From Dipteris shenzhenensis (lineage: Eukaryota > Polypodiophyta > Polypodiopsida > Gleicheniales), in NCBI GenBank assembly GCA_047967505.1, contig CM106538.1: a stretch of 64,000 nucleotides of DNA. One strand, 5' to 3'. The position numbers and the translations under genes are program-made. Below the pieces are notes generated by a model that was not told where the DNA came from, ran no database searches, and saw nothing but the letters and a program-made list of their open reading frames with translations. Of this stretch, positions 1 through 9,880 are shown in pieces (the stretch's first letter is position 1; each line of letters opens with the position of its first letter).

Positions 1-569
1 GTTCACGAAGCGCATCAGATGGGGAGTCGGGACGGCGAACGGAGTAAGGTTTGGGGTCTGTTCCAGCAGCTCTTTTCAGTTATCTTTTACAGTTTTACAC
101 AGCTCATTCTCAGCTCTTTATTTCAGTCGTCTCTCAGCTCTCTTATAGGATCTATCACTCCTATCTTTCACTCTCTCACTCATGCAGTAACCCTGCATTC
201 CGGTGGACAGCACAAGCCTCTCCCTTGCCTTGCAGAAGCGTCCTACATCGTCAGTGTGGACAGCATCAAGGTCTCGGTATTGGTCGGCATTTCCTCTCAA
301 GTCTTTGGGTCTGCTATACGTGTGCACAGTGAGCCTTCAAAAGCGCATTTCCGTGCTCTCTCGACGAGTGTTCTTTGTATTTCTCAGTTCTCCAAGTATA
401 AAGAAAATTGGGGAAGGGGGCCCTCAGTGGGTACAGGGACCTAATCGGTTGTCAACTCTACTCTCTCTCTACCCTCATCTCCTTTCTCTCTCTATGGTTA
501 ATTCCTCGCTAAAGGTTTAAAGAAGGTCTTGCTGTGAATTACACGATCAGATTACCGTTGCATGTTACA
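1..569 (+). mobile_element. 3' part of an LTR (copia- or gypsy-type retrotransposon)
   Basis: The stretch ends in TTACA at 569 and is followed one base later by a perfect initiator-Met-type primer-binding site (571-582), so it reads as the right end of a 5' LTR. Small open frames in it overlap on several frames and look like chance. The left end is not visible and may lie before the window. The CT-rich composition around 60-200 would fit an R-U5 leader. The assignment rests on position next to the primer-binding site, not on a second LTR copy. Confidence 0.55.
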
Positions 570-570
570 T

Positions 571-582
571 TGGTATCAGAGC
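571..582 (+). other. Primer-binding site TGGTATCAGAGC (initiator tRNA-Met type)
   Basis: Exact match to the plant LTR-retrotransposon minus-strand primer site, just after the TTACA terminus of the upstream LTR. It fixes the element's orientation as plus strand, with gag expected to the right. Confidence 0.8.
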
Positions 583-659
583 TTCGGTCTGTATCCATCT
601 TGACTACCGCGAGTGTATGGTTGTGTTGAGATCTGGAAAGGACACACAATCAAGCGCCA

Positions 660-1590
660 TGGAAGGGTCGGGAAAGGGACTCAACCTTGAAGACTTTGAC
701 GAGGAGAACAACTACCAACAAGATACGCTTCTGCCAAATGCTCAAGAAGTGATGGCGAACCTTCTAGAGCAGAATCGAGTCCTCCTATAGCAACTCGAAG
801 AACATTCATCCCAACTAGAAGAAAGCAGAAGACAGCTAGACCAAACCAAAAAACATCTAGAGGAAAAAGAAGCAGAAAGCCGCTAGAAGAAAGAGGAACC
901 GCAGATTAAAACTGCTCTTGTTGATGCATGAGGAATGAAAAAATAGGGCACTGCCACACGCAGAGCTCGCCCAAGTAGAGAGGCAACAAAAGCTAGACCG
1001 AGAGGCAATGCTAGCTGCTATGCAAGCAAGTTTGAGCGAAGCAACCGTCACTGCCATAGCTTCGTCAATCGACAAAGGTAACACCACTCACTCGGTTCAC
1101 TCCCAATTTTGTAAAGTATGATGGTAAGTGTGACCATTCCGCAATTTTGCAATTTATTCATCAGTTTATAGCTCATTTCCGTTAGCGCGGATTCAAGATG
1201 AGCAAGATAAAGTCCACCTCGCAGCCCCTCATCTTACCGGTGAGGCAGTGACCTAGTGGCAACATTGGGCTAGTAAGCATACTGACCCAACAACGTTTAA
1301 GACGAATTTTGTTTGGGAAACAGCTGGCCTCAAAGCCCGTTTTCTCCCACCCCAATATATGCTTAACTTGGAGGATGAGTTCTCTTGTCTCTCCCAGAAT
1401 GGTTTACCTGTGTTGACATACAGTAACCAGGTCATCACGCTGGCGCAGCAATTGGGCATGACGAAGAGCGCCAAGATGAAGCAATTCATTGAGGATAGCC
1501 CACTTTCATTCCAACCCCTCTCGAGATCCAGTTCCCACCTGGACCAAGATATCTTAGGCCCCCACCAGATGCCTGGGACTCCTTATTGAC
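660..1590 (+). pseudogene. Decayed retrotransposon gag
   Basis: A start codon at 660 opens a charged, Gln/Glu-rich region (coiled-coil-like, 700-1070). A Retrotrans_gag-type core follows at about 1200-1510: a stretch near 1230-1250 reads like the LTGEAVTW helix, then the ALKARF-like and EDEF-like helices and a TYSNQVITLAQQLGM-like segment. In-frame stops (for example near 788, 883 and 1250) and frame changes break it. The best open piece is 1359-1589. It would have been the capsid protein of the element primed at 571. No protease or pol follows; a LINE ORF1 begins instead. The family call (gag) is fairly secure; copia versus gypsy is not. Confidence 0.55.
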
Positions 1591-2596
1591 TGAGATACAC
1601 AGCATCAGGGCCCGTCAGAGAGAGCTGACCCCTCAAGAGCAGGCTTGATACACCCAAGAACATGCCCGTATTATACACGAGCAGGGCACCCTTATCCAGG
1701 GGCTCAGACACGACATCACATAGCTTCGAGAGGAGCTCGAGACCCTGAGAGCAACGCCTGGAGGGACCCCAGCCACAGAGATGGAGGCACAAATAGCCAC
1801 GATACAGTCGGCTATAGCAGAGACGACTAGGTGGGTGGACATGGCGAAACGGAAGCCCGCAAAGGCAACCGTTTTAGCCGCCATACAAGAGCAACAGCAG
1901 AGGGCTTCGAAGGCCCTCAACATCCGGATACGAGGGATCACGCGAGACAGCACCAACACCACTACGACGCCCATGGAGGAGGCGATCACCTTTGTGACCA
2001 CCACCATGGGGGTCCCCGACCATGGCATAGAGGGAGCATGGCGTGTTGGGAGAGACCCCAGCCAAGAGCAGCCCCTAGTCATTTGCTTCAGAGATTCACA
2101 TGCTCGACTAGCGGCACTCCGACGACGAGCCGTTCTACGAGAGCATCCCACCTTGTCCATGGACGAGGATTTGACACCACTACAGATTGAGGCGCGACGA
2201 GTTCTTCTGCAAAAGCTAGATGTTGCCCGCAAGGAGGGAAAATGGACCGTAGTCCGAGATGGTAGGTTGTTGACCGACACCCGTCGGGCTCCTACCCGTA
2301 CCCCCGACCATGGCATAGAGGGAGCATGGCGTGTTGGGAGAGACCCCAACCAAGAGCAGCCCCTAGTCATTTGCTTCAGAGATTCACATGCTCGACTAGC
2401 GACACTCCGACGCCGAGCCGTTCTACGAGAGCATCCCACCCTGTCCATGGACGAGGATTTGACACCACTACAGATTGAGGAGCGACGAGTTCTTCGGCAA
2501 CAGCGGGATGTTGTCCGCAAGAAGGGAAAATGGGCCGTGGTCCGAGATGGTAGGTTGTTGACCGACACCCGTCGGGCTCCTACCCGTACCCCCTAG
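1590..2596 (+). pseudogene. LINE ORF1 protein (RNA-binding chaperone type) with duplicated C-terminal domain
   Basis: From about 1590 a heptad-like Gln/Glu/Leu-rich segment (coiled coil, with stops near 1646 and 1720) leads into an open frame 1781-2596. Its core reads like L1 ORF1: KALNIRIRGI, then AWRVGRDP, PLVICFRDSHARLAALRR, a DLTPLQIEARR segment and a final DGRLLTDTR. In known L1 elements this protein trimerises through the coiled coil and coats the LINE RNA. The last 96 residues occur twice in frame (2015-2302 and 2303-2590). No CCHC knuckle is seen, unlike the usual plant L1 ORF1. Stop TAG is at 2594-2596. The family call is by motif only. Confidence 0.65.
2015..2590 (+). repeat. 288-bp in-frame tandem duplication in LINE ORF1
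   Basis: Two units, 2015-2302 and 2303-2590, offset exactly 288 bp (96 codons). They differ at scattered bases (for example AALRRR versus ATLRRR, and LLQKLDV versus LRQQRDV), so the duplication is not brand new. Each unit encodes a complete copy of the ORF1 C-terminal domain. Confidence 0.9.
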
Positions 2597-2607
2597 GGGG
2601 ACGGGGC

Positions 2608-3420
2608 CTATGAGACTCAAGTTTTCGAGACCCTAGCCTCCACCATTTGGAACTATAATGGTACCTTATGGTCAGACCCGAGGAACTTCTCGGAGTCTTA
2701 TACAGGACGAGAGACTGTCTTTACGGAGACACACCAGAGCCCAGAGCGTCCACTACTAATAGTCAGTGGCTACACATGGAAGTCAGCCTTCAGGGATGAG
2801 ACGAGGGATACAAGAGGAGTTCGAGGATCAGGCGGGGTGGCAGTATTGAACAGGTCTTCCCTTGCTGGAGCCATCTCCATTGAGAGGAAGGACACACTCC
2901 CGATTCATGTGGATCCGGATCCGACGCACAGCCACTCGTGACCTTTTCATAGCAATATGCTACTTCTCGCCAGACACATCCCACTTCGCCATAGTGGCAC
3001 GAGAGGAGGGTGAGACATCGCCATATGCACCCTTAACATTAGGATATCCCAGACCTTTTAGCCCGCGGGAAAGTTCCATTAAGGACTTCAACGCCAGGAC
3101 GAGCACGCGCCAGGCACCACTCCTGGACTTCCGAGACGACTCTATCATGCTACCAGACATGGACCTAGACGGAGCAGGTATGACTAGGATCTCATCGGAC
3201 CGACACGCGCTTATTACACCATATGGACACGCGCTCCTTGATCTCGGCAAGATACATAATCTCATCATCTACATCGGGCTTGACCTATGGCCCTCCTCAG
3301 GGGGTTTTACTTGCTTCCCAGACGAGGGGCACTAGTGTAGTAGATTACATCATGGGATCCCCTACCTTCACTTCATGTATCACCGACTTCTAAGTAGCAC
3401 CACTCCCTCCAGGAGCTGAT
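2608..3420 (+). pseudogene. LINE ORF2 N-terminal AP-like endonuclease (broken)
   Basis: The segment encodes the endonuclease that nicks target DNA. Visible parts are an IAICYFSP-type core strand (about 2945-2970), a DFNART motif (about 3088) matching the GDFNAR catalytic loop, the SGGFTCFPD segment (about 3298), and, after a frame change at about 3340, a VVDYIMGSPTF stretch matching the SxxDYI motif. Stops near 2939 and 3333 and frame changes inactivate it. The same segment is better preserved at 59.9-60.6 kb. Confidence 0.7.
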
Positions 3421-3808
3421 CACACATACCTATTCTTCACTATCGCCACCCCATGCTTAGCCACGCCACACACACCACATAGGAAGCACGACACCTACCA
3501 CGACATACACTTTGATCACAACCTCTCACCTGCCTACCCTGGATGCCTAAACAAACTCCTAACCTACATCGACCACATACCACTCATAGAGGACCGTGCC
3601 GCCTTGATTAGTCGCACACTCCACGAGGCTACCCTCCAAATCTTTCCCCACACCACACAGTCCACTAGACCACCACCTCTTGGTTCTGTACCTTAAAACA
3701 ATTGGTACGATGCGGAGTGCAAGGCTTATCGCCAACAACTCCGACTTGAAACCAGATGTCACCTCCCGAACACACCAAACAAGTACCGACGTCTCGTACG
3801 TCGGAAGA

Positions 3809-4432
3809 AGCTGGCATTTCTTCGTCGAAATGAGGAGGAGCTGCTGAACATCTTTGTACAGCAGCAACTCTAAGGATTTTTGGCGGAGATTCCTTGAGCG
3901 TGGGTCTCCATCACCCCTCACCGACACGAGAGTCTGACACACGTATGCACACCACCTTTATGATGTCCCACACCAGCCCACTCTAGATCTCATACACACA
4001 CCTCGCCCCACCACTTGCACGTTGTTCACCAAAGGGGGGTCAAGAACGCGACATTGAAACTGCACAATGGCCGAGCTAAGGATCACGAGGGGCTATGCAC
4101 TGAGTTTATCGCATATGGGAAGCTGGCATTTCTTCGTCGAAATGAGGAGGAGCTGCTGAACATCTTTGTGCAGCAGCAACTCTAAGGATTTTTGGCGGAG
4201 ATTCCTTGAGCGTGGGTCTCCATCACCCCTCACCGACACGAGAGTCTGACACACGTATGCACACCACCTTTATGATGTCCCACACCAGCCCACTCCAAAT
4301 CTCATACACACACCTCACCCCACCACTTGCACGTTGTTCACCAAAGGGGGGTCAAGAACGCGACATTGAAACTGCACAATGGCCGAGCTAAGGATCACGA
4401 GGGGCTATGCAATGAGTTTATCGCATATGGGA
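3809..4432 (+). repeat. 312-bp tandem duplication in LINE ORF2 linker/RT start
   Basis: Units 3809-4120 and 4121-4432 are nearly identical, with a few substitutions (for example CACTGAG versus CAATGAG near the ends). The unit covers the linker between endonuclease and reverse transcriptase. Near identity suggests a recent event or an assembly duplication. Confidence 0.9.
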
Positions 4433-4715
4433 TCGACACGTTAGCCCCGATCCTAGCAAAGCTATTCAATGACACTGTTTGCCTTGGCTTCCCCCGCACT
4501 TGGACACTCAACACCATCACCCCCATCCACAAGGCAAGGGATCCCATGGACGCTAGTAACTACAAGACTATCATGATTGGACATGTGATGTCCAAGATCT
4601 ATGCAGCTGTATTAGATGCGTCGGTCAGCCTGTTCGCAGAGATGAGAGGGCTCAGAGCAAAGGGTCAGGCCGATTTCAGGCAAGACCATAGGACTATGGA
4701 TCACATGCTCAGAGA
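4351..4715 (+). pseudogene. LINE reverse transcriptase, N-terminal fragment
   Basis: An open stretch encodes APILAKLFND, then TLNTITPIHKARDPMDASNY, then IMIGHVMSKIYAAVLD, which are the conserved regions just before the RT palm (the P-x-x-K and YR-I segments). It stops at RTMDHMLR. The palm with motif A (found in the sister copy near 61347) and the YADD box are absent: the frame runs straight into C-terminal ORF2 sequence. This is an internal deletion, so no polymerase activity is possible. Confidence 0.75.
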
Positions 4716-4721
4716 TAGAGT

Positions 4722-5545
4722 GGGCACAGGTGGGGCGCCTGCAGATCCTCATGCTCTCACGGATGATCCGGGGGAAACCATCTGTACCACATCACATCAT
4801 TGAAGCTAAGTTTGGTGCTTCTCCACTCCAACTAGATGCAGCCTTTCAGACCATCACATATCTACACCGGATTAGATCATATGGGGACGGCACATCAAGG
4901 AGACAGAGGTTGCCATGGTTGGCTCTCGATTCCTCCATGAGGAGGGCAGCAGAGGGAGACGAGCGATGCTGGTATGCACGGACTCACAAATGGTTTGTGA
5001 GACTAGGGTTTCACATCGATAGGATATCTCCTTTTCAGTACAGTTTAGATGCCCCTCCGGTACTCCCACCCACTATCCCGATCGGGCCACACACCAACCA
5101 GGTCATTCAAGAGGATCTCCTGCAGCTACACACCTTTAGGACCTGGTTGGAGCCGAGGGAGCTTCCAGTGAAGCTGAGTTTCTACAAAGATTACTGTCTT
5201 CGTATTTCGAAGGAGGGATTCATCACACCACCGAGGTACACTGAGCTTCACATGCCTCACTCACTACGGATCTCCGTCGGACAGTTTTGGGTATCATCAC
5301 ACCGCGTCCACATACAAAGCAGAGAGCATCGCATATGCATATTGTGCGACTATCAGGAGGTTGAGTCGGAGGAGCATTTTATTTTCAGGTGCCCAGTGTA
5401 CTACGAGATCCGAGGTTGCTACCACTGTCTCTTCAGAGACGGCTCCGAGCTTCTTTCCAGATTCCTCGCCTACCCACATCAGAGATGCCTCGCAGCCTTC
5501 ATTCACAAGGGGTCCGACACAAAGAGTACTTACTCAGGCGACTTT
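4722..5545 (+). pseudogene. LINE ORF2 C-terminal region with CCHC zinc finger
   Basis: The frame 4730-5545 is open and encodes the region downstream of the RT: a TITYLHRIRSYG segment, LPWLALDSSM, WFVRLGFHIDR, FRTWLEPRELPVKLSFYKDY, and then CILCDYQEVESEEHFIFRC, a C-x2-C-x9-H-x4-C cluster of the kind that ends many LINE ORF2 proteins. The finger sits at about 5336-5393. Downstream the frame is scrambled by a 161-bp duplication. The sister copy keeps the same order up to 62124. Confidence 0.7.
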
Positions 5546-5705
5546 TCAGGTGCCCAGTGTACTACGAGATCCGAGGTTGCTACCACTGTCTCTTCAGAGA
5601 CCACTCCAGGCTCCTTTCCAGATTCCTCGCCTACCCAGATCAGAGATGCCTTGCGGCCTTCATTCACGAGGGGTCCGACACAAAGAGTACTTACTAAGGC
5701 AACGG
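5384..5705 (+). repeat. 161-bp tandem duplication at the LINE ORF2 C-terminus
   Basis: Units 5384-5544 and 5545-5705 are near-identical. As 161 is not a multiple of three, the second copy is read in another frame, which is why three overlapping frames stay open in 5361-5981. Confidence 0.9.
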
Positions 5706-5981
5706 GGCTTGGCCACATCATCAGACACCTCTCAGAGCAAGATCACAAGGTTCTTCCCATTGACACTGATCGTCCAGTCTCTAGCCACAGACGTGACAGA
5801 GACCTTGACCCGACGACCACAGCACGACACACGAGACATCGAGGGGACACAGATTACTCTAAGGGACCTCCCGTCATTGTTTAGACCCGGGATACGTCTC
5901 ACGGGAGTCACGGTGGCTCTGGTCTTGCGTCGAGCCTCGTCCAAGAGACCGAGACGCACGGCACCCTTTGACGGACGCTAG

Positions 5982-6219
5982 CGTCCCATCACTAACTACG
6001 CACCAACTAGGGCGACATGACATACGGAGGATTCCGCTCCGCTCCAGTCTTTTTTCTTTTCATTGTCACACTCAGATGTATTTGATTATGTATGACGAGA
6101 CTTAGGATTCAACACGGGTGATGATGCTCATTTTAGTAGCTCCACCCTTACTGTGATTTGTATCATGTTTTCTTTCAATCTCATAGACCCATCGGTCTTC
6201 CGAAGACTCTAATAAAATT

Positions 6220-6256
<37 letters not shown>
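5982..6256 (+). mobile_element. LINE 3' UTR with stem-loop and CTTT tail
   Basis: After the last ORF2 stop the sequence carries a short hairpin, AGACC-CATC-GGTCT (6185-6198), then CTAATAAAAT, then (CTTT)n from about 6218 to 6256. There is no poly(A) run. The same arrangement, with a different loop and a CT tail, is found on the minus strand at 11640-11725, so the hairpin and pyrimidine tail look like the genuine 3' end of this LINE family. Confidence 0.75.
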
Positions 6257-6258
<2 letters not shown>

Positions 6259-6264
6259 CTCTCT

Positions 6265-6832
6265 CCATTAGCCATCCAAAACTAAATCAAAGGCTATTGC
6301 TTATCGCCATTAAAGCTCCTAAAAGCAATTTCCAAGGAAAAAAAACCCCTAAAAGCATCTTCGTAAAAACATGGCCAGTCAATTGTACCACCCTGGCTCT
6401 CTCCCTGATGTGCCATCCCACACAAGTCTGTCCTTGCCAATCAATTCGCAGCACCCTACTCTTCAGAACTCAGCTCCGACCACTCCTTTCTAGAAAAAAT
6501 TTCGCGTCTAAGATTCATCTTTCCAAGACAAAACTCACTTTCTCTCCTGCTAATCTCCAATCAGATTTCCCAATGATTGCAAACTAGTCCTCTTCTTTCC
6601 CCAGATTCCTGGCGAATTCCTCTCTGGTTCAATCTTCCTCACCACGAGGTGTTCTTGCACTACAATCAGGATCCTCTCTCTCCAATCATGACGAATTCAC
6701 ATCCCTAGCTAATGAAATCGCAAACTACTACAAAATCTTCAAGAACTGTGAATTGTCTCGATACCTAGAATTCACCACTCCAACATACCTTGCGTCACTT
6801 CAACCACAGTTGAGAACATCCTCGATAAGGCA
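6265..6832 (-). mobile_element. Probable internal leader of a minus-strand LTR element, no coding detected
   Basis: The stretch lies just inside a degenerate minus-strand primer-binding site (6833-6844). I could not read gag or pol motifs in it on either strand. The short plus-strand frame 6297-6587 has no recognisable family. It abuts the LINE tail on the left. Confidence 0.3.
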
Positions 6833-7140
6833 GCTCTAATACCATCTACGTCCTCATAGGATCTAACCCTATCAAAACCATGGTCAACAACACCAGAATC
6901 ACGTGCAAGCAACTCGCCACCCAACCACATTAGTCCGGACTCAATCAGACCCACTGAGCCCAGGCTAGAGAGCCTCGTGGAAACTGCCAACCCTGCGAGC
7001 TGCGCTAGTAGCTCCTAGCTCTACTCCCTTACAGCAACTATGGCCCTGGCACTCCTTTTATAGCCTTAGGGAAGAGTACTCGCAAAGAAAAGCAAGGAAA
7101 GCAATCCTGCTGAACCCTACAAATAGCACTCTAGCCCGTC
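6833..7140 (-). mobile_element. Degenerate primer-binding site and probable LTR (minus strand)
   Basis: On the minus strand 6844-6833 reads TGGTATTAGAGC, one base from the standard site. To its right a TATA box reads CTATAAAAGG on the minus strand (about 7052-7061), correctly placed to start transcription toward the primer site. Both features support an LTR of about 0.3 kb from roughly 6846. Its outer edge is not defined. Confidence 0.45.
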
Positions 7141-7560
7141 ATCTGCCTGCCTGTCCACATGACACGTGCTCACAATGCTAATCAGTCACTTTTGCAGCCA
7201 TATGCCCAAATTTTGGGGGCAAATTTGTGCATTTGGCTCATTGGTAAGCAGCCAATTCAGCATTCACACTTACAACACATTGTTGACAATTTTACCTGAC
7301 ATTTGTAGATTTGCAATCAAATTTTTAGACAACAAGCTCATTGCAATGATAGCCTTAAGGCTTTGGCATTTGCAGAGCACCTGTCTTTTTTGGGATTTTT
7401 GCAATGGCAAGCAATGATTTGGTTAGAATGGCTTCAGCTAAGGACAAGGCACCAACCATCCCATGTAGTCGTACATGGTGCGCCACTTCTTGGTTGCCAA
7501 CAATTTTTGGGTATTGTTGAAGGAACAAAGGCCTGACCCGCCTCTCAAATACAAGCATTA
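7141..7560. other. No supported feature
   Basis: Only short overlapping frames are present (for example 7166-7417). I recognise no motif on either strand. Confidence 0.4.
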
Positions 7561-8228
7561 GTTGCCACCATCACCACTTCTAGTGGTGCTAATACCACTT
7601 CTAGTTCATCTACATTGTTGCTGCAGCCCCTTCCATGCATGATGGAATTGGTGGGATGCACAAGCACATGCCTTGATTGCCTTGTCATGCAAGAGGTTCA
7701 TATATCCCCATACTCGATCCTGCAGGACACCAAAGATTGCATAAGATACATTCGTCAATCTTTATTTGTTGCCTTTTTGCGCAAACAGTTGGACAATCTT
7801 AAGATAGAAGAAGGGGACATCATGGATGCATTCCACAAAAGTCAAGGGCTTTAGAGAGCAGTTCATCAATGTTGATGAGATTGTACCAGGCCCTCAGGTG
7901 GTTTCCACAACATTGGGTGGAGTACATGATTCTTGTCAAGGCTTCGCTACAATGTTGAGGTTAGTAACCCCAACCACTACCCGATCAACTTGTTTCCTTG
8001 CTCTTCCAGGAAGAGATAGGGTTGTCTCCATTAATTACTTTGCCACGAATCATAAAGGCAAGGAAAGGAAAGCAAGAATTTCAGCAAGCCTAAACCTACT
8101 TCTCATACCTCATCTTCTTCTAGCCGAACTGATGGGAAGAAGAAAAACGTTGCAAGTATTGCAAGAAGTCCTAGACATGACATCTCAAAGGGTCAGGAAC
8201 GCATTAGTTTGGTTTCCAACTCAGCCCT
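7560..8228 (+). pseudogene. Copia-type gag remnant
   Basis: Two overlapping frames (7615-7854 and 7826-8242) share a sentence typical of copia gag (UBN2 family): a KIEEGDIMDAFHKSQGLREQ-like helix followed, one frame over, by VSTTLGGVHDSCQGFATMLR, which matches the usual LPDSYxxFxTxL region. A single frame change near 7850 splits it. Zinc knuckle and protease are not seen. The right end passes directly into the 0.5 kb repeat at 8229. Confidence 0.5.
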
Positions 8229-8747
8229 ATATACCTAGATGAATCTAGGAACATTCCCAAACTCATCCTTTAAAAACACAACATAGTGCAGTTTCAATCT
8301 CATGATAGTCCCTCACAAGGTTGAAAACCATAAACTCCATCATGCATAACAGGGACTAGCTACTATGACATCCCCACTGACGTCATCAGCGCCCAACAGT
8401 GGGTGTAGACCATAGTATGAAAATATGCTCTCACACATACAAATCCACACACCCACACATACTTGAGCATCCATTTATACAAAGTCTTCGTACTGAGTTT
8501 CTATCGGCACTCTGGAGGTGAAGGGCAGACTCAGCATGACGAAGGCTAGCACTAAAGGAGAAGGCTAATCAAAAGGTAGTCCAAAATCTCTTCAATCAAG
8601 CTACAACTGCTTGTGAAGTCTAAACGTTTTCATTTTATTCTCTCCCCAACAAGCATCTAAATCTAAATCTAGCTGATAGGGCAACGCACCATTTAGGATA
8701 GAAAGAATTATCACAATACCAACAAGCCGCAACTTGACCGAAAACTT
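8229..8747 (+). repeat. Copy A of a ~0.52 kb dispersed/tandem repeat
   Basis: It is nearly identical to 9886-10398 and 10441-10960. It contains the palindrome TGACGTCA at 8379-8386 and a short run of ACACAC-type words. It starts just after the copia gag remnant and stops where LINE ORF2 coding sequence begins. It has no open frame of its own. Confidence 0.85.
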
Positions 8748-9880
8748 CTGGCTACTGTCTACTGCGAGTTCTCCAATGCACGGATCAATTGGACAAAATC
8801 CATAGTTTTCTTCACAGGCTTTGAGGAGACACAAGAGATCCATGAGTGGGAGAGTGACTTTGGCTTCTGGATACTGTGGGGCCAGACAACGAGATACCTC
8901 GGATGCCAGGTTGGTATTGACATTACAACAGAGGAGCAGATCGTCCCGGTCCTTGAGAGTGTTCGGTGCAAGCTTCTCTACTGGAGCTCGACCAAACTCT
9001 CTCTAGCAGGTCGCGCCTTAGTAGCAAACCAGGTCCTTCTTGCCACGACCTGGTATATCGCCTCCTGCTAGTGCTTTCATAGAGGATGTATTGGGCAGCT
9101 CCGATGGTTGGTACGAAACTTCCTTTGAGCAGCTTTAGACGACACGAGGAACACTAGAGCTCAAGTAACCTGGCAGATGGTGATCATGCCGCAGGCACTA
9201 GGAGGCTTGGGTATCATTGATCCGGAGATGCAACGCAGAGCCCTCCTGGGCAAGTTGGTGGTTTGCGGCCTCACCCCAAGTGTAGAGCCTTGGAAGCTCC
9301 TCTTACAACGAGGGCTTCAAAGGAACACCCACGCACTGGGGGATAGTGGCAGCCTTCACATAGATGGATCTTCTAAAAGTCCCCCCTTACGGGGAAAGGT
9401 TACCCCTTGATGAGGAGCCTCCACATGGTTTGGTAGAGACCGGTAGGGGGTCTTATTCGTGCTCCGTCCAGATGCAGAGAGAGTTTGAGCGTCGGCCCCT
9501 TATGTGGCACTCAGAGATCAGAGATTAGGAGGGAAGTACAGTGGACTCACATTGGTTGGGCACAGTGGGACAGTGGTCCGACAGGGTCCTTTGGCCGTTG
9601 GAGTAGATTACCCATGGAGGCAGAGGTGAGGCTTGATGCCCTAGCATATTTGCGAGGGACACGGCAGCGGATGTGCGAGATTGACTTAGCCATTCCTGAG
9701 TCCTAGTGGGCAGGACTTCGCATATGTAGAGAGAGCAATGGTTGGGGCAGTTTTCTTGAACTAGTGTTTCCTTGAGGATTTTGATGCAGCGAGGCAACAC
9801 ACACACGGCTTCTTCCGTGTAGGACCTGGAGGCCTACTTCAGCGGTGAAATTTGCATGTCCGCTAATACGGCAGAAGCAT
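8748..9880 (+). pseudogene. LINE (L1-type) ORF2 C-terminal fragment
   Basis: The plus-strand translation matches the downstream half of the L1 ORF2 at 13.7-15.1 kb: RYLGCQVGIDI (about 8891), VLESVRCKLLYWSSTKLSLA, NQVLLATTWYIASC, then GGLGIIDPEMQRRALLGKL (about 9208-9260), and near 9550-9705 an AQWDSGPTGSFGRWSRLP...LRGTRQRM block. Several stops (for example at 9069 and 9126) and frame changes kill it. It is 5'-truncated and sits between copies A and B of the 0.5 kb repeat. Those repeats may be this LINE's own 3' UTR, or the LINE may have landed in an array. Confidence 0.75.

Larger units (their letters stand above)
1590..6256 (+). mobile_element. Rearranged LINE (non-LTR retrotransposon), ORF1 to 3' tail
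   Basis: In order on one strand: an ORF1 with coiled coil and L1-ORF1-like C-terminal domain, an AP-endonuclease, the N-terminal part of a reverse transcriptase, a C-terminal domain with a CCHC-type zinc finger, a 3' UTR, a small hairpin, and a (CTTT)n tail. The central catalytic half of the reverse transcriptase is missing. Three direct duplications (288, 312 and 161 bp) interrupt it. A second copy of the same LINE type is at 59.9-62.1 kb. No clear target-site duplication was found. The element cannot be active. Confidence 0.8.

Noticed and set aside
1633-2568. Long minus-strand open frame (311 codons)
   Set aside because: It is the antisense shadow of LINE ORF1, kept open by the 288-bp in-frame duplication. 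Its Ser/Arg-rich translation has no motif.
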